From assembly GCF_020906515.1 (NCBI RefSeq), contig NC_085853.1, positions 1,612,001-1,676,000 on the forward strand: DNA of 64,000 nt. The letters are read 5' to 3'. Below are positions 9,889 to 21,765 of the stretch, in pieces (positions within the stretch are counted from its first letter, which is position 1; every line of letters begins with the position of its first letter). This stretch comes from Vanrija pseudolonga. Taxonomy: Eukaryota > Basidiomycota > Tremellomycetes > Trichosporonales > Trichosporonaceae. A program made the translations under genes and the position numbers. A model generated the notes under the pieces. That model did not search any database. It worked only from the letters and a program-made list of their open reading frames with translations, and was not told the DNA's origin.

Positions 9889-11700
9889 CTATGCTGCTTC
9901 AGTCCTCGCTGGCGACCGCATCGTCACCGGTAGCAGGATGACAAACGCCAGAATCGCAATCGCCGCGTCCGCGGCAAACACGAGCGTTGGCAGCCCAATG
10001 TCCGTAAAGTACGCAAAGACGTACCCAAACAGCCCGATGGTCGTGACCTGCGCCAAGCGCTCCACGAGGGCGATGGCGCTGAGCGCGTCTGCGCGCTCTT
10101 CCGGCCGCACGAGCTCCATGACCACGCCCTTTGCCGCGGACCCAGTGCCACTCGCAAAGGGCAACACGCTTGCGGCGAGGTACACGTGCCATCCCGCCGT
10201 GAGGAACGTCGTGGCGCCCGTGAGGATCCCGTCGAGCAGGATCGAGTAGCGCAGGAAGACGAGGTCGAACGCCGCGCCGTGCGCCGTGTCTGTCAGCGCT
10301 GGCGCCGAGTCGGACACGGGCTGCCCCGCCGCGTCGGCGACCTCGGCCTGGTCCGCGTCCTCGGGGTGGACCACAGGCTGGGGCTTGGGCGAGCCCGGCG
10401 TCGATGGCGATGCTGGCGCCGCGCCGCTGAACCACCGCCGCCCGACCGAGATGATCTTTGGAAAGCACAGCGCCAGGAAGAAGGCCCGCACGCCAAGCGT
10501 CAGCGTCATCATGTAGCCCGACGTGTCTGGCGTAAAGCCAAAGAGGTTGGTCCCAACGAGCTGGAGCGCAAGGGGCACGTAGCCCGTCGCGAGGACGGAG
10601 CAGAAGGTGCCGACGCCGAGGAACGTGAGGTTGTACGACTTGCGTGTACGGCCTGACGGCGACACGATCATGCGGGGCACGAACGTCTTGAGCGGGGTAA
10701 GGAAGCCACCCTTGCGCTCCTTTGTCGCGTCTGCGCTGGGCGCGACGTATGGCAGGAAGAACATGCCAAACAGGGTGCAGCTCACCAGCAGCACAAAGGC
10801 CAGCTGGAACGGCGCGAGGTAGCCGAACCACCGCTCGGCGAGCCCGCCAAACGAGTATCCCAGCCCCGAGCCCAGCATCATGATGCCGCCCAGCACGCCA
10901 AAGTTGGCCGTGCGCGCCTCGTCAGAGCTCAGGATGGCGACGTACGAGTTGGCGCAGAGCTGGTACCTGGGGGTGGGTGTTAGTGGTGTGGGTGCGAGGT
11001 GGCAGAGACGAGGACGGGGTAAATGGCCACCGACGGCCGCCGCCACGTTCCTTGCCCCGCCTGGGCGCCGACTCACCCGCCCGCGCTCCCGAGCACGTTG
11101 AACAGCTGTGTCGTGGTGATAATGTCCATGCCGAGTTTCCCGCCCACGGTCTGCGCGTAGATCTGCGTGAGGTTGCGCAGCGCCGCCCAGATGGTCTGCT
11201 GGAACATGGCCGCTTTGACGCCGTACCGCTGGATGAACCAGGCGGATGTGAAGAGGTTGACGATGGCTGGGGGGTTGTGTCAGTGGGTCCATACTGTACG
11301 CTGCCTGCCCCGCCCACTCACACGCCGCAGTTGTCAGCCCCGACATGAGCGCCACACGCTCCGCGGTGCGCGCCTCGATCGCGCGCACGGCACACCGGTC
11401 CCCGACGCCGTGCCACTCCCGGGTACGGTAGTACTCGTCGCATGTCATCGTGCGGAAAGAGTACACGAGCGCCGTCTGCGTCACGGAGAAGGTGAGGCTG
11501 ATGAGCACCGACGCGGCGAGGACGCGCGCGAGGGGCGGGAAGAGGGAGCTCGAGGTCGCTGGCGCTGGCGCTGGCGTCGTCGTCACGGCTTCTGTCGTCG
11601 ACGCCGCCGTCGGCACTGGAGCCGCCGCCGCCCCCGCGGGCGAGATCGGGCGCCTGGCGGCCCCCAGTAATGGTGTCCGCTCATCTACCGCTGTCGGCAT
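9889..11700 (-). CDS. Major facilitator superfamily transporter
   Basis: Polytopic membrane transporter, probably proton-coupled; substrate unknown. Minus-strand exons 11700-11322, 11266-11077 and 10966-9889 give 548 residues. It opens with an acidic VDERTPLLG motif, seen in many vacuolar or SLC46-like MFS proteins and similar to dileucine sorting signals. A loop with CDEYYRTREWHGVGDRC after helix 1, an AERVALMSGLTTAA segment and a VNLFTSAWFIQRYGVK loop resembling MFS motif A follow. Helices continue through GLGYSFGGLAERWFGYL and a second bundle after a cytosolic loop of about 80 residues rich in Pro, Ala and Asp. The C-terminus is RSPARTEAA. Fungal relatives are annotated as SLC46-like. It converges on CTR (112 bases between stops), which may be incidental. 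Confidence 0.82.
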   Translation of the reverse strand: MPTAVDERTPLLGAARRPISPAGAAAAPVPTAASTTEAVTTTPAPAPATSSSLFPPLARVLAASVLISLTFSVTQTALVYSFRTMTCDEYYRTREWHGVGDRCAVRAIEARTAERVALMSGLTTAACEWAGQAAYSMDPLTQPPSHRQPLHIRLVHPAVRRQSGHVPADHLGGAAQPHADLRADRGRETRHGHYHHDTAVQRARERGRVSRRPGGARNVAAAVGGHLPRPRLCHLAPTPLTPTPRYQLCANSYVAILSSDEARTANFGVLGGIMMLGSGLGYSFGGLAERWFGYLAPFQLAFVLLVSCTLFGMFFLPYVAPSADATKERKGGFLTPLKTFVPRMIVSPSGRTRKSYNLTFLGVGTFCSVLATGYVPLALQLVGTNLFGFTPDTSGYMMTLTLGVRAFFLALCFPKIISVGRRWFSGAAPASPSTPGSPKPQPVVHPEDADQAEVADAAGQPVSDSAPALTDTAHGAAFDLVFLRYSILLDGILTGATTFLTAGWHVYLAASVLPFASGTGSAAKGVVMELVRPEERADALSAIALVERLAQVTTIGLFGYVFAYFTDIGLPTLVFAADAAIAILAFVILLPVTMRSPARTEAA

Positions 11701-12015
11701 GGTGGGTTGTCTTGTTCGTCAGGGTCGGTCGGAGGGCGGCGATGTGTGCCGTCGTGTCGCTTGCTGGCCGTTGTTGTCCCGCTTTGCGTGCGCGGCGGTC
11801 CGTGTTTTATGGTCGACGTGTCGACATGTGGTGACAAAGCAAGCACAATGTTGTCCGACAGCGATTAGTAAGTTGATGCTGCGGTGCTCGCCATTCTCGC
11901 TCGCTCGTGTGCTGCTGCTCGTTGCGTCGGTCGCCAGTCGGCGGCGGTGATGTGATCGGCGTGGTGCATGCCATGGCCTATTCTTGCTCACCGACGACGG
12001 AGAAGGCCGATGTGC

Positions 12016-12117
12016 CACGTGGCTATTGACGTGTAACAACTCGTCACGGGTAAAACTGGGTAAACCATCGGTCTCATGCTTATCACTTTTGTGTAAAGTC
12101 GCCGCCGGTAAACCGGC
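12016..12117. promoter_or_regulatory. Cluster of E-box and repeated GGTAAA elements upstream of the MFS gene
   Basis: CACGTG lies at 12016-12021. GGTAAA occurs at 12049, 12059 and 12107, and the third copy is the centre of an inverted repeat at 12104-12117 (GCCGGT-aa-ACCGGC). The cluster sits 316-417 bases upstream of the MFS start, a normal promoter distance. The binding factors are unknown. Confidence 0.35.
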
Positions 12118-14820
12118 AGCTTGGTGTTGTAGTCAGGTGACCATTCGTGGCAAGCGACTTTTCACGCTGCTCGTTGACCTCGCTGACCCCCCTTGGTGCT
12201 GATTGTGCGTCATTCACAGCAGCAAGACAGGGTCAAACACGACGCTAGATAGCAGCCCGCAGGGGAGATCGCGTCACGCTGCCAAACTCGTGGGGAAGCC
12301 GGCTCGCCAAGCGGCATGTTACCGGGCGAGATTGTGCGACCTTGTGCGAATCTTTCCTATCGATCGCGCGGCCCCGTGTCAAATACTCAGGTCGATAATG
12401 GCCGTGTGTGCTGCGTGCTGGTACGGCTGGGTTGCATTACCGAGTGGTGGCCAGTGCGCGGCTCAGTGCGGTCCTCCACGCGGGGAGCCAAACAATGCAC
12501 CAGATGGGGCCCACGCAGCCCGCCCAAGCAAGCCATTACAGCGCCAAATGCACACAGTGTGGCGTTTGAACAAGGCATGCTGGCTGGTCCACCACCTCCT
12601 CTAATTCCGCAAGGGTCGACAGTGTTAATCGCTTCCAAGCACTTTTCTTTACGGTTCTTCGGGTTATTAGAGTGCACCAGATACACCGTCGAAACCAAAT
12701 CACAGCCTGCACTGGCCGCCCCAATACCAAATGCAAGCCAAAATACCAAAGCAGCGGCCAACTGCCAGCGACAGCGTGCTGCATGTCTGACAGGATGCAT
12801 TCGCATGCTGGCTGTGCTAAGTTGGGATGTGCTCGCTGACACAGCTCTATGCTTGCGGCGCAGTTTTGGCCTGCGGGCATGCAAACAAGCAAGCTAGCGG
12901 GCACTGGGCGTTGGGCTGGGTGGGCATTGGGCATTGCATGAGATTGGAATGGGCGTAGAGGGTGCTAACAGTGAGTGATCAACGATCATCGCTGGCTGCA
13001 CTGTGGCGGGTGGCACGAACGTGGCGGCCACCCACACCTTCCCCCACGACATCGAAATAACCCTCCACGTTATCGAATTTTTCGCTGGACGGTGTCACAG
13101 CTCTGCCTCGCTACACACGCGGGCGAGTAGTACCCAGTCGGACCATACCGGAGGAGTGGGCTGTAACCTTCGTATCAATGCGGACAGTTACAGTGCTTGG
13201 TTTTCTTTTTTTCTGGGGCTATGGGGCGGCGGCATCGGCGGCATCTGCGGCTGCGCTGCGGCAACGCCGTCGCTGGCCTCCTGCGTTTCCCCGCACTGGA
13301 CCAGCAACAGATTAAGGTCCAAGGGGAGATCAACCGATGCGCCATCACACCCACAGCACTCACCGAACAGAGCCTTGACCGAGGCGGCTACGTTCTCTTG
13401 CCGGTGCCAACTCGTGACTTGGCGTCTGCCATTCCCAAGAGCGCTGCAGGCATTGGTGTAGACGGATGCCCCAAGGATATGCTGTTTGAGCGGCACGACG
13501 TCTGTCAAACCCTACTGCTGACGTGCCGTTCCTGCCCAAAGGGGCTCCCGGCCCTTGCGTCTTGCGTCGTGCTGCCTTGCACAGAGTTGCGTGAGACCCT
13601 TATGCTACCCTGTCCAGACCAAGCCCCTATGTGGCTTGGCAACAGCGCAACGGCACAACAGCACCCACAAAAAGTGTCCGGCACAGGTTGCCGGTGGGTG
13701 CAAAACGGTGGAGGTGAGGGAAAAGTCGGTCGATTCCAGGGCCCCCTGACCTACCATGCCTGCGCTTGCCGAATGTCTGTGGTGCGGCAGACGCGGCCCA
13801 CGCGTCCGGTTGAGAGTGCTTGTTGTTTCCCGGTCCATGTTATCCAGCCAAAACAGGCACAACTGCCAACGAACGCGCAGGGTATGCCGCACACAGCACG
13901 GGCACTGTCCGCCACCACCTACTGGGCCACCACCATACGACACGACCCACACCCACTTTCCCCCGCTCGCTTGCTACCGGCGCTCGAAATACCGGCAACT
14001 CCACGGGCTCTTTTGTTGCGCTTTACATGGCACTGGGGTGCGTGAAACCAATCTGTCGGCACCGACAACGGCTCAGGGGCTTGGCAAGTGGGGTTTGACG
14101 CCACGTAAAACGCCGTGTTTCCTCGCGGCTCACGCCTGGCTCCCCTCTCCACAATCAGTGCTGCAATCAGTCGTCCAACCCCGTGGGCAAAGATTGCGAA
14201 GCTCTCAACATATATCTAGAACACGCACGCAAGATACTCACAACCCCACACTGCCAAACAGTCACCACGGCCCTCTTCCTCCCTCGACGTCTGTCACCTC
14301 CAAGGTAGACCCCACGCAGCCCCGGTGGCCCCCACAGCCCCTCCATCTTGACACCTCGCACCACCATCATCATTCTTCACCACCACTGTCTGTGCCACCA
14401 CCGACTATCGCTAGTCGGTACAGCCTGCAACACTCCCATACGCTAGCTCTTGATACAACCGCTCGCTCGCACGCATTGCCACGCACGCCGCACGCTATCT
14501 TGCCCACCAGTGTTGGACGCATCATCATCGCATACGACTGCCGCCACTAGCAGCAGCAGCATTGCATCGCATCTTAGTCGACGCTTCCACAGCCAGCAGC
14601 CGTCGTCAGCATCACACGCATCGCAGCCTCTGTCGATCCGGCGGGAAAACCAAATCGACCCTGTGGCTCTATTGCGCCAAAGTCAACGTCGCTGATTATT
14701 GTTGACGTCGTTGCGCGTCAGTCAAAGCAGCCAGTCGGCCCACCTAGCCCCGCCAGCCGTCAGCCAGCCAGCCAGGCGCCCATCCCGCCAAGGCGCGCCC
14801 CTTTGTTCAGGAAGCAAAAG

Positions 14821-14833
14821 AAAAAAAAAAAAA
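14821..14833. repeat. A13 homopolymer
   Basis: Thirteen consecutive A residues (aaaagaaaa... context) about 230 bases before the ERT1-type start. Poly(dA:dT) tracts commonly exclude nucleosomes in fungal promoters. Confidence 0.6.
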
Positions 14834-15058
14834 CTTGCCGAGGGTCCGGCATCTCTCTCGTCTCGGTGCATTCGTCGCCTAGCGCCTAGCCGCCTCGCCT
14901 CGCTCCTCCGGCCCGGCTCTCACCCCACCCCACCATCTCCCACCGATTTGGCATATTTGGTTCCGCACTATTAGTATTTGGCGGCCTCCTGCTCGTTCCG
15001 ATTTCAGTCTCCGATTGATTCCGCAAATCGACTTGGGTTGAGATTGATTTTGGACAAT

Positions 15059-17405
15059 ATGGCTGTCCTCGCAGCCGCACCGCCGACATCATCATCATCA
15101 TCACCAACATCAACGTCGACCAGAGTCGCGCCGTACCCACCAACAAAGCCTCTGGCAATGTCGGCAACGACAACACAATCAACCCAGAACTGGGCGCGCA
15201 AGGCAAGAGAAGCCTCGGACGCGTCCGGTTCAGTATCGGCTTCATCTCAAGCATCAGACACGTCGCCAGTCCAGCGCTTGAAGCCACTCAAGGCATCGCC
15301 GGCCCGGACAAAGACCCGTCCTGACGGCAAGGTCGCCAGGAAAAAGGTGGCAAAGGCCTGCCTCGCCTGCCAGAAGAGCCACCTCACTTGCGACGAATGT
15401 GAGTCAACACAAGCAGCATGAATGGTCGCGACGACCATGCATGCAGCACCCGTCATCACCGTCATCATTGCTGACACGTGCTACCAGGCCGCCCATGTAC
15501 CCGCTGCACCAAGAAGGGCATCGGAGACCAGTGTGTCGAGGGTGTGCGCAAGAAGGCCAAGTACCTTATGGAGGGCGACGAGCGGGGTAAGTGTGCGCGC
15601 AAGCAAGCAGCCAACTCATCATGGACGCGTTCGCTGACACTGCATGTAGCCGCCCCAGCGGTTCCCGCGATCCCCACGGCTCCCACTGCCACCGTCACCG
15701 CCACCACCACCACGACGTCGACCGCGCCGCCTGCTCCAGTACCTGCCCCAGCGTTCAACACGTCCCCCACGACCGTTCCATTCGGGGGTGGCACCATCCC
15801 AGTGTCCATGCTCGGCAACGTCAGCGTGCCTGCAGCAGAACCCGTGCGCGTTCCCGACAACATCTGGCTCACGGCGCCTCTGCCAGAAGTGCAGCCTGCG
15901 CCCGTGCAGCTCACCGACTGGGCCATTCCTGCCAACGACCCGTTCAGTGAGTGTCTTGTCTTTTGCCTCTCATTTCCATTCGCCTATCGCGTAAACCCAC
16001 TCTTTCCACCAAAGGATCGGTGGGGAAAGCGGCCCGGCGGACGGTTCGCCGCGAGGCCGAATCATTTCTCCGCCGCCCACGCACGCCGCCAAGCCACCCA
16101 ACAGTGGCTTGAGCGCCATATTTTTCGCCATTCGCGTGACATTGTCTCTGGACGGGCATTGTGCGGCTGCGGCTTTGGCTGGGCGTTTGGCTGCTGCATC
16201 ACTGCGGCTCTGGCCGCTGCATGCGACTGTTATTGTTGCTGGTCATCTGCGGCCAGCTGGCGGCGTCGGCTGGCGTCAGCTTGTCACTTGACTACCGCAG
16301 CCATGGTGACTGTCAAGTGACTCTCAGCGAGCTTGACACGGCCTTGGTCGCTGTCGAGCGAGCGGCCCATGCATCGCCTCTTCCCCCGCAACATGGCTAA
16401 CCACCCTCAGACTTCTCGGCTTCCGCTGCTGCCAACCTCGAGTATGAAATGTTCGACTCAATGTTCGGCTCCATGTCCCCTTCGTTCCCGCTCGGCGATC
16501 TTGGCACTGGCAACACAACCGACGGCTCGACGCCTTCCCTGTGGTCAAACTTTGGCCTGCCCGACCCCAGCAGCAACAACAGCAGTGACAGCAACGGCGT
16601 GCTCCTCACGCCCCAGGCCGACCCTCCCAGCTCGCTCCAGCCCATCCTGGCGACGGACCAGTCGCCTTCGAACCCGCTGTACACGAACGGCAACAACTGG
16701 AGCCAGGGCGGCGTGTTCGATGACAACAACCCGCTCGGCGGTGGCCTCACTGGCGGCATCGACTTTGCGCCGATCCTGCCCAAGAAGCTCACGCCTTCCG
16801 ACGTCTACAACAATGTTGTCAAGCCATACGACTACACCGAGGGCTACCACTCTCTTATGGAGTACCTGACGCAAACATTCGACAAGCCCGACATTCTTCG
16901 CGTCGTCCGCGCCTTAGCCGCGTTCCGCCCCAGCTTGATCGCGCTCCAGATGCCCATGACGGAGGAGGACGAGATCTTTGTCGAGCGCTCGTTCCAGCGC
17001 ACGCTCATCGAGCTCGAGAAGCTCATCTCGTACTCGGCCACGCCCACGGCTGTCTGGCGCCGAACTGGCGAGATTGTCGCTGCTGCTCCCGAGTTCTGCA
17101 AACTCATTGGCAAGACTGAGGAGGAGCTCGTCCGCGCGCGGACCTGCATCTACCAGCTCATGGCCAAGCAGAGCACGATCGACTACTGGGAGAACTTTGC
17201 CGTCCACGCGTTTGAGAACACTACGCAAAACTTCTTCCAGGCGACCACGCTCGTCAACGGCGCCAAGAGCACGCCCTGTGCGGCCTGCTACACGATCCGC
17301 CGCGACGTGTTTGACCTGCCTTCGGTCGTCATTGGCCAGTTCTTGCCCATCCCGGCAGAGGCCTTGAACGGCGCTGCCAACAGCACCAACAGCAATTCAG
17401 AGTAG
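15059..17405 (+). CDS. ERT1: Zn2Cys6-PAS transcription factor of the ERT1/RDS2/AcuK-AcuM family
   Basis: Predicted nuclear regulator of gluconeogenesis and alternative-carbon metabolism, the known role of Ert1, Rds2, AcuK and AcuM. Exons 15059-15398, 15488-15586, 15650-15946 and 16411-17405 give 576 residues. The zinc cluster at about residues 100-130 is ACLACQKSHLTCDE/CRPCTRC followed by KKGIGDQC and VRKKAKYL. The HLTC, RPCTRC and DGVRKKAKYL-like patterns mark this family. A Pro/Thr/Ala-rich linker follows. The C-terminal PAS-like region from about residue 390 to 560 includes RPSLIALQMPMTEEDEIFVE, a YSATPTAVWRRTGEI strand-turn and FCKLIGKTEEEL, as in Ert1. Intron 3 is 464 nt, far longer than the other two (89 and 63 nt). 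The symbol reflects family, not proven orthology. Confidence 0.87.
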
Positions 17406-19353
17406 AGGGGACAATCAGCAGTAGCGCATCGCACGGATTGTACAGTAGTGTATCATGTTGATTAATTATGAAGGCTTGATGAGCAGCACGGCACGAGCGC
17501 AGCGAGTCCAATGGGGCGGTAGTGGCAGCGAGTGCTACGCGAGTACCTCGGCAGTGAGGTGGTGTCTCTCCCACACTCATGGCATACGTGGCATCGTGGC
17601 ATCGAATGAGGCAGGAACGACGAGGGCTGCGCCTGGCGTCGGCGCCGCGCGGGCGCCCTGTTTCGCGCCGCGGCGCGATACGGCGCGGCCCACGTACGCA
17701 CGCAGAATGGAATGCATGCGTGCGATGTGTGCGTGCGATGTACGCGGCGTGATGCAATGGCAACGGACACACCGCACTCCGTTGCTTGCACAACCCGCAT
17801 GACGGAAGCCGTGGTTGCAATGCCGCGCGCATACACGCACAGGCGGGGTTGCCGAGATCCGAGCGGCAAGTGCACCGCAGCCGAGTGGCGGCTAGCGGTG
17901 GGACGACGGGCGGGGCTTGGGTCGTGGGTGTAGCTTGGAAATGCTGCTTGGCATGGCGGGCTTGGAAATGCTACGTCCTACGATACGATACGAGCGCGCG
18001 TGCGAGCATTCCCAGTCGGCTGTGGTACGGCTGTCATACTGAGCGGCAGTGGTACGGGCGGGCGGTGGTCGGCGCCGGCAGCCGCCCAGCCGCTGACGGT
18101 TGCCACGGCTGGCAGCGGGGCGGGGCTTGTCCGCCTCGCGTGATGGTGCGAGCCAGACGAGCCTGCCACGCCACGCGAGCCACTGGAACAGAGGGGAAGA
18201 AAGCGAGAAACCGGGCTTGGAGCCGATACGACGGGCACCACCGCCAGCGGTGGTGCCGTCGTATCGCCCGCCTCGCGTCGCACCCAGCCGTCGGCTCGAC
18301 GTGGTCCGGGGCGGCGGAGCGTCCGCTGCCGATGGCATTGCTATGATACATGGCAGAGCCGGTGCACGCGGCAGCCATGCATTGTCCATGTGTCACAGCT
18401 ACCACCATGTGGCGGCAAGGTCGTCATACATCCCGACGATCATCATGAGTGTGAGCGCCCGGCTGGGTCGCGGCGTGCGTCCACCGCTGGCTGGGCTGGG
18501 GCGAGGTTCACAGGTTTGACAGCCACGGCACTGTCTGCGTTGTACCTGCTTCGTCGTACCTGCGTCGTATGCACGTGTCCAGGCCGCAAACAGCGGCGCT
18601 CTGCACGCTACCGCGGCTGAGCTGAGCTGGCTCACGACGGCACATGAGTGCGCGACAGGCCCGATTTCTGACCTATATGGTCGAACAACTGTTGCCTGGA
18701 CCATTAGATGCCCGGTTGGGCCGGTGACGAGCTGACTCCTGGTGGATTTGTTTGGTCCCTGTAGAGAGAGCGTCGCCAAAGCCCGCCCGCCCGCCAGGCT
18801 TGATCCCACCCCGGGCATATGCACAGAGGGCGGCAGGCGCTGGGTCGCGCACAGGTCGACGTGCATGAGTAGTTTCCCTCATCGGAGCCCTCCCTACAGG
18901 GGATGGGTACCGGGGGCGCCCTGGCTGGATGATAATCGCCATTGCCTAAGCCGATGCCGCGAATGGTGTTGGGGTTATACCTTTGGAGCACAGCCTGTGG
19001 ACCAAGCTCAGCTCGGATAGCGCGGAAGTCGGGCTGCCAGATTGTGGTGACAGATGCTTTTTGCGTATAGCATTGCCCTGGGCGAGGTGCTCTTCGCGAG
19101 GCTCAAAGCAACCTCGATAATGGAAAGGAGGGGGTAAGGCAGTGGCCGTCCACCGCCGTCCACCACGCCTCCGTCCCGGACTGCCCGCCAAGCCGCCCCG
19201 GCCCAAAGTTATCCCGACAACCGACCCGGCGTGGCCACCTCGTCCCTCGGCACCTCAACACTGCGAGCACCATCTCGACGCTGCTCGCACCACCACCACC
19301 ACCAAACGTGTGTCTCGGGGCACCGCCATCCGCACCGCACCACGCGCAGCGCC
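17406..19353. other. 1.9 kb intergenic region between two zinc-cluster genes
   Basis: No supported coding exon. The region holds the 3' end of the ERT1-type gene and the promoter of the next regulator. Its middle part carries a strong 43-nt hairpin (18224-18266), listed separately. The rest is GC-rich without clear repeats. Confidence 0.5.
18224..18266. repeat. Near-perfect inverted repeat (19-bp stem, 4-nt loop)
   Basis: The left arm is cgatacgacgggcaccaccg and the right arm is cggtggtgccgtcgtatcg, around a ccag loop. The arms pair completely apart from one bulged G on the left. Either strand could fold into a very stable hairpin, or the duplex could offer a long palindromic binding site. 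Confidence 0.8.
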
Positions 19354-21588
19354 ATGTCCGAGCGCCAGCACGTACACCCACACCCACACCACGCGCACTT
19401 CTCGTCCTCGCCCGAGCCCGGCGCGAAGCGGCGGCGCGAGGACGGAGGAGATGACCGGTGAGTCGGTATTTGTAGCGCTCAACTCACGCCGCCAGCCCGC
19501 TCGCCATCACATGCACGCCGTGCCGCGCGCGCAAGATCAGCAAGTTGCGGTTGGAGGCTGGTTGCTGACCCACAGAGTGTGACTCGGGCAAGCCGACATG
19601 CGACAACTGCGTGAGGTGGGTAGCCCCGCGGCGGCGGTGACAGCAGCAGCAGCACGGCTAACGGCGGCCCCAGAAATCCCACCGAGTGCATCTACCCCGT
19701 CAAGCTCAAGCCCGGCCTGCGGCCCGGCACGGGCGTGGACATGGCCAAGCGCATCGGTGGGTCACGGCGCGGCGCATCGCCAGCGAGCTAACGACGCACA
19801 GAACAGCTCGAAGAACGGATACAGGGCTACGAGGCGCGGCTGGCGGCACAAGAGGCCGGCCTGGCGTCCGTGACGCAGTGGCGGGCCGAGGTGACGAGTT
19901 CGCTGGCGCTGCCTACGCCGTCGGCGTCGGCGGGCATCGCGCCGCCGTCGTTTCCCTTCGAGCTGGCGCCGACGCCCGCAGTGGCGCTGACGACCATCTC
20001 GCCCGCACCCTCCGCCGGATCGTTCCTCGACCCGCTCGTCCTGCCGCCAGACGACATCGTGCGTGACCTCATCGCGCTCTACTTCTCGCACATTGCGCCG
20101 TGGGCGCCGATCCTGCCGCCGCAGCAGACGTTCAACGCGCCGTGGAGCATCGTCGTTTACGCCATCGTTGTTGTCTCGCTGCGGCTGAGTACAGACCCGC
20201 GCATCGCAGGCACGAAGCAGCAGCTGCGCGCCGCGGCGAAGTCCCACGTCCTATCCCACGCGATAGAGAGCACGTCCATCGCGAGCGTGCAGGCGCTCGC
20301 GCTGCTCGCGCTCGACCTCATCGGGTCCGAGCAGGGCCCGAGTTCTTGGGGCATCCTCGCGCTGCTCACCCGCTCGGCGGTGCACTTGGGTCTCGTGACG
20401 GAGGACGAGGGCGCCGGACAGGCGACCCGCGTGCCCAACAACCTCAGCCGCACGAGCATCATCCCGCCCGCGCACGACTGGCGCGAGGACGAGGCGCGGC
20501 GTCGCCTCTTCTGGCTCATCTTCAGCCTCGACCGGTACGCGTGCGCGTCGACAGGGTGGGACTTTGCGCTGCCAGACTTTGATATCCGCCGGCGGCTGCC
20601 GTGTTCTGACGAGATATGGGCGGGCGGGGTAAGTGGCGCCGCAGGCGCGAGGATGCTGCTAACCCCCACCCAGCAATGGCACTCGGCGCCACTCTTCAAG
20701 CCCGTGCTCCACCGCGACGCGCACCCCGACCCGGCAGCGCTCAGCCCAATGGCGTACCTCGTCGAGGCGCTCGACCTGCTCGGGCGCAGCCACTCATTGC
20801 AGTCGCGCGTGATCGAGGCGAACGACGCGCGCGAGGTCGAACATCGCAAGGACATGGTGATGACGCTCACGTCGGCCGCGAAGCGGTGGTTCGCCGACGT
20901 GCCGCTGGCGCAGATGACGCCGGGGCCGATGCCGCTTGTCATTGCAGGAGTGTACCACGCGACGCTGCTCAAGCTCAACGCGTACTACGCGTACCCGGCG
21001 CTCTCGAACGGCTCCCCAATAGAGCCGTACGGCGGCACGTGCACGTCCTCGGCGCACGCGCTGGTGCAGCTCGTCCAACAGGCGCGTGACGTCGGCTTCC
21101 GGCAGGCCAGCTCGCCGCTGTTTATCTGGAGCGCGTGGGTCGCCGCGCGCGTGCTGTTTATCAACGCGTTCCTCGCGCACCAGGCCCAGCCGGACGACGA
21201 CTTTGAGGTGATCCTGCAGGCGTTGCGCGAGATGGCGGCGTACTGGAGCTTGGCAAGTGAGTCGGCCAGAGTGAACAGACAACGGGAACGACGCTCGCTG
21301 ACGCGCGCAGACCAGTATGTCAAGCTTCTGGAACGCGCAAAGCGCAAATGGGCAGCAGGCACCACGCACACCGACCCAGACGCCAACCCGTCCCTCCCGG
21401 ACGCGATCCACGTCCTCCTCGACCTCCGGCGAACAGCCTACTCTGCCGTCGGCGCGACAGACGCCACGCCGTATGTCTCCCCGCCCGACGTCAACCTCTC
21501 CCACCTCCCAGCGTGGGCCGTGCAGCCCCTCCTGGGCGATCTGCACAACTGGTTTGATCTGCCTGCTGGCCTGTTTGCAGATCAGTAG
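19354..21588 (+). CDS. Zn2Cys6 transcription factor with fungal-specific regulatory domain
   Basis: Nuclear sequence-specific regulator; targets unknown. Exons 19354-19457, 19496-19539, 19576-19615, 19674-19756, 19802-20628, 20674-21256 and 21311-21588 give 652 residues. The zinc cluster (about residues 42-70) is exact, CX2CX6CX6CX2CX6C: CTPC, RARKIKC, DSGKPTC, DNC, VRNPTEC. It is spread over three exons. Its second intron (19540-19575) must start with GC, because only that splice restores KIKC. A short coiled coil follows (EQLEERIQGYEARLAAQE). The middle domain has LLALDLIGSEQGPSSWGILA, LTRSAVHLGL and ARRRLFWLIFSLDRYACASTG, typical of the fungal_trans domain. Two later introns (45 and 54 nt) are multiples of three without stops, so retention would insert residues rather than truncate. 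Confidence 0.88.
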
Positions 21589-21765
21589 AAGCGGTGTCGA
21601 TCGTCCGTCAGTGTAGGCGAGCCGCCGTGTGTCTCAACGGTATACAGCATGTAGAATGCACGATATCTGTAGTACAGGGGTATGGTCGTGACAATGTCAT
21701 GGGGCATGCGTCATGGAAAGCAAGCCTCTACGCCGCTCGCTTCGCTCGCTCCTCGCTCTGCGCGC

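Larger units (their letters stand above)
11701..15058. other. 3.4 kb non-coding region upstream of the ERT1-type regulator
   Basis: No convincing coding exon is present. Long open frames, for example 13197-14045, lack family resemblance and have unlike codon use. The first few hundred bases are the MFS promoter. The part from about 14160 on, rich in C/A and then carrying an A13 run at 14821-14833, looks like a long transcribed leader of the downstream regulator. Long upstream regions are common for fungal transcription-factor genes. A non-coding RNA cannot be excluded. Confidence 0.5.

Noticed and set aside
13197-14045. A 282-codon open frame in the gap before the ERT1-type gene
   Set aside because: Composition changes along its length, there is no recognisable domain, and overlapping frames of similar length exist on both strands.
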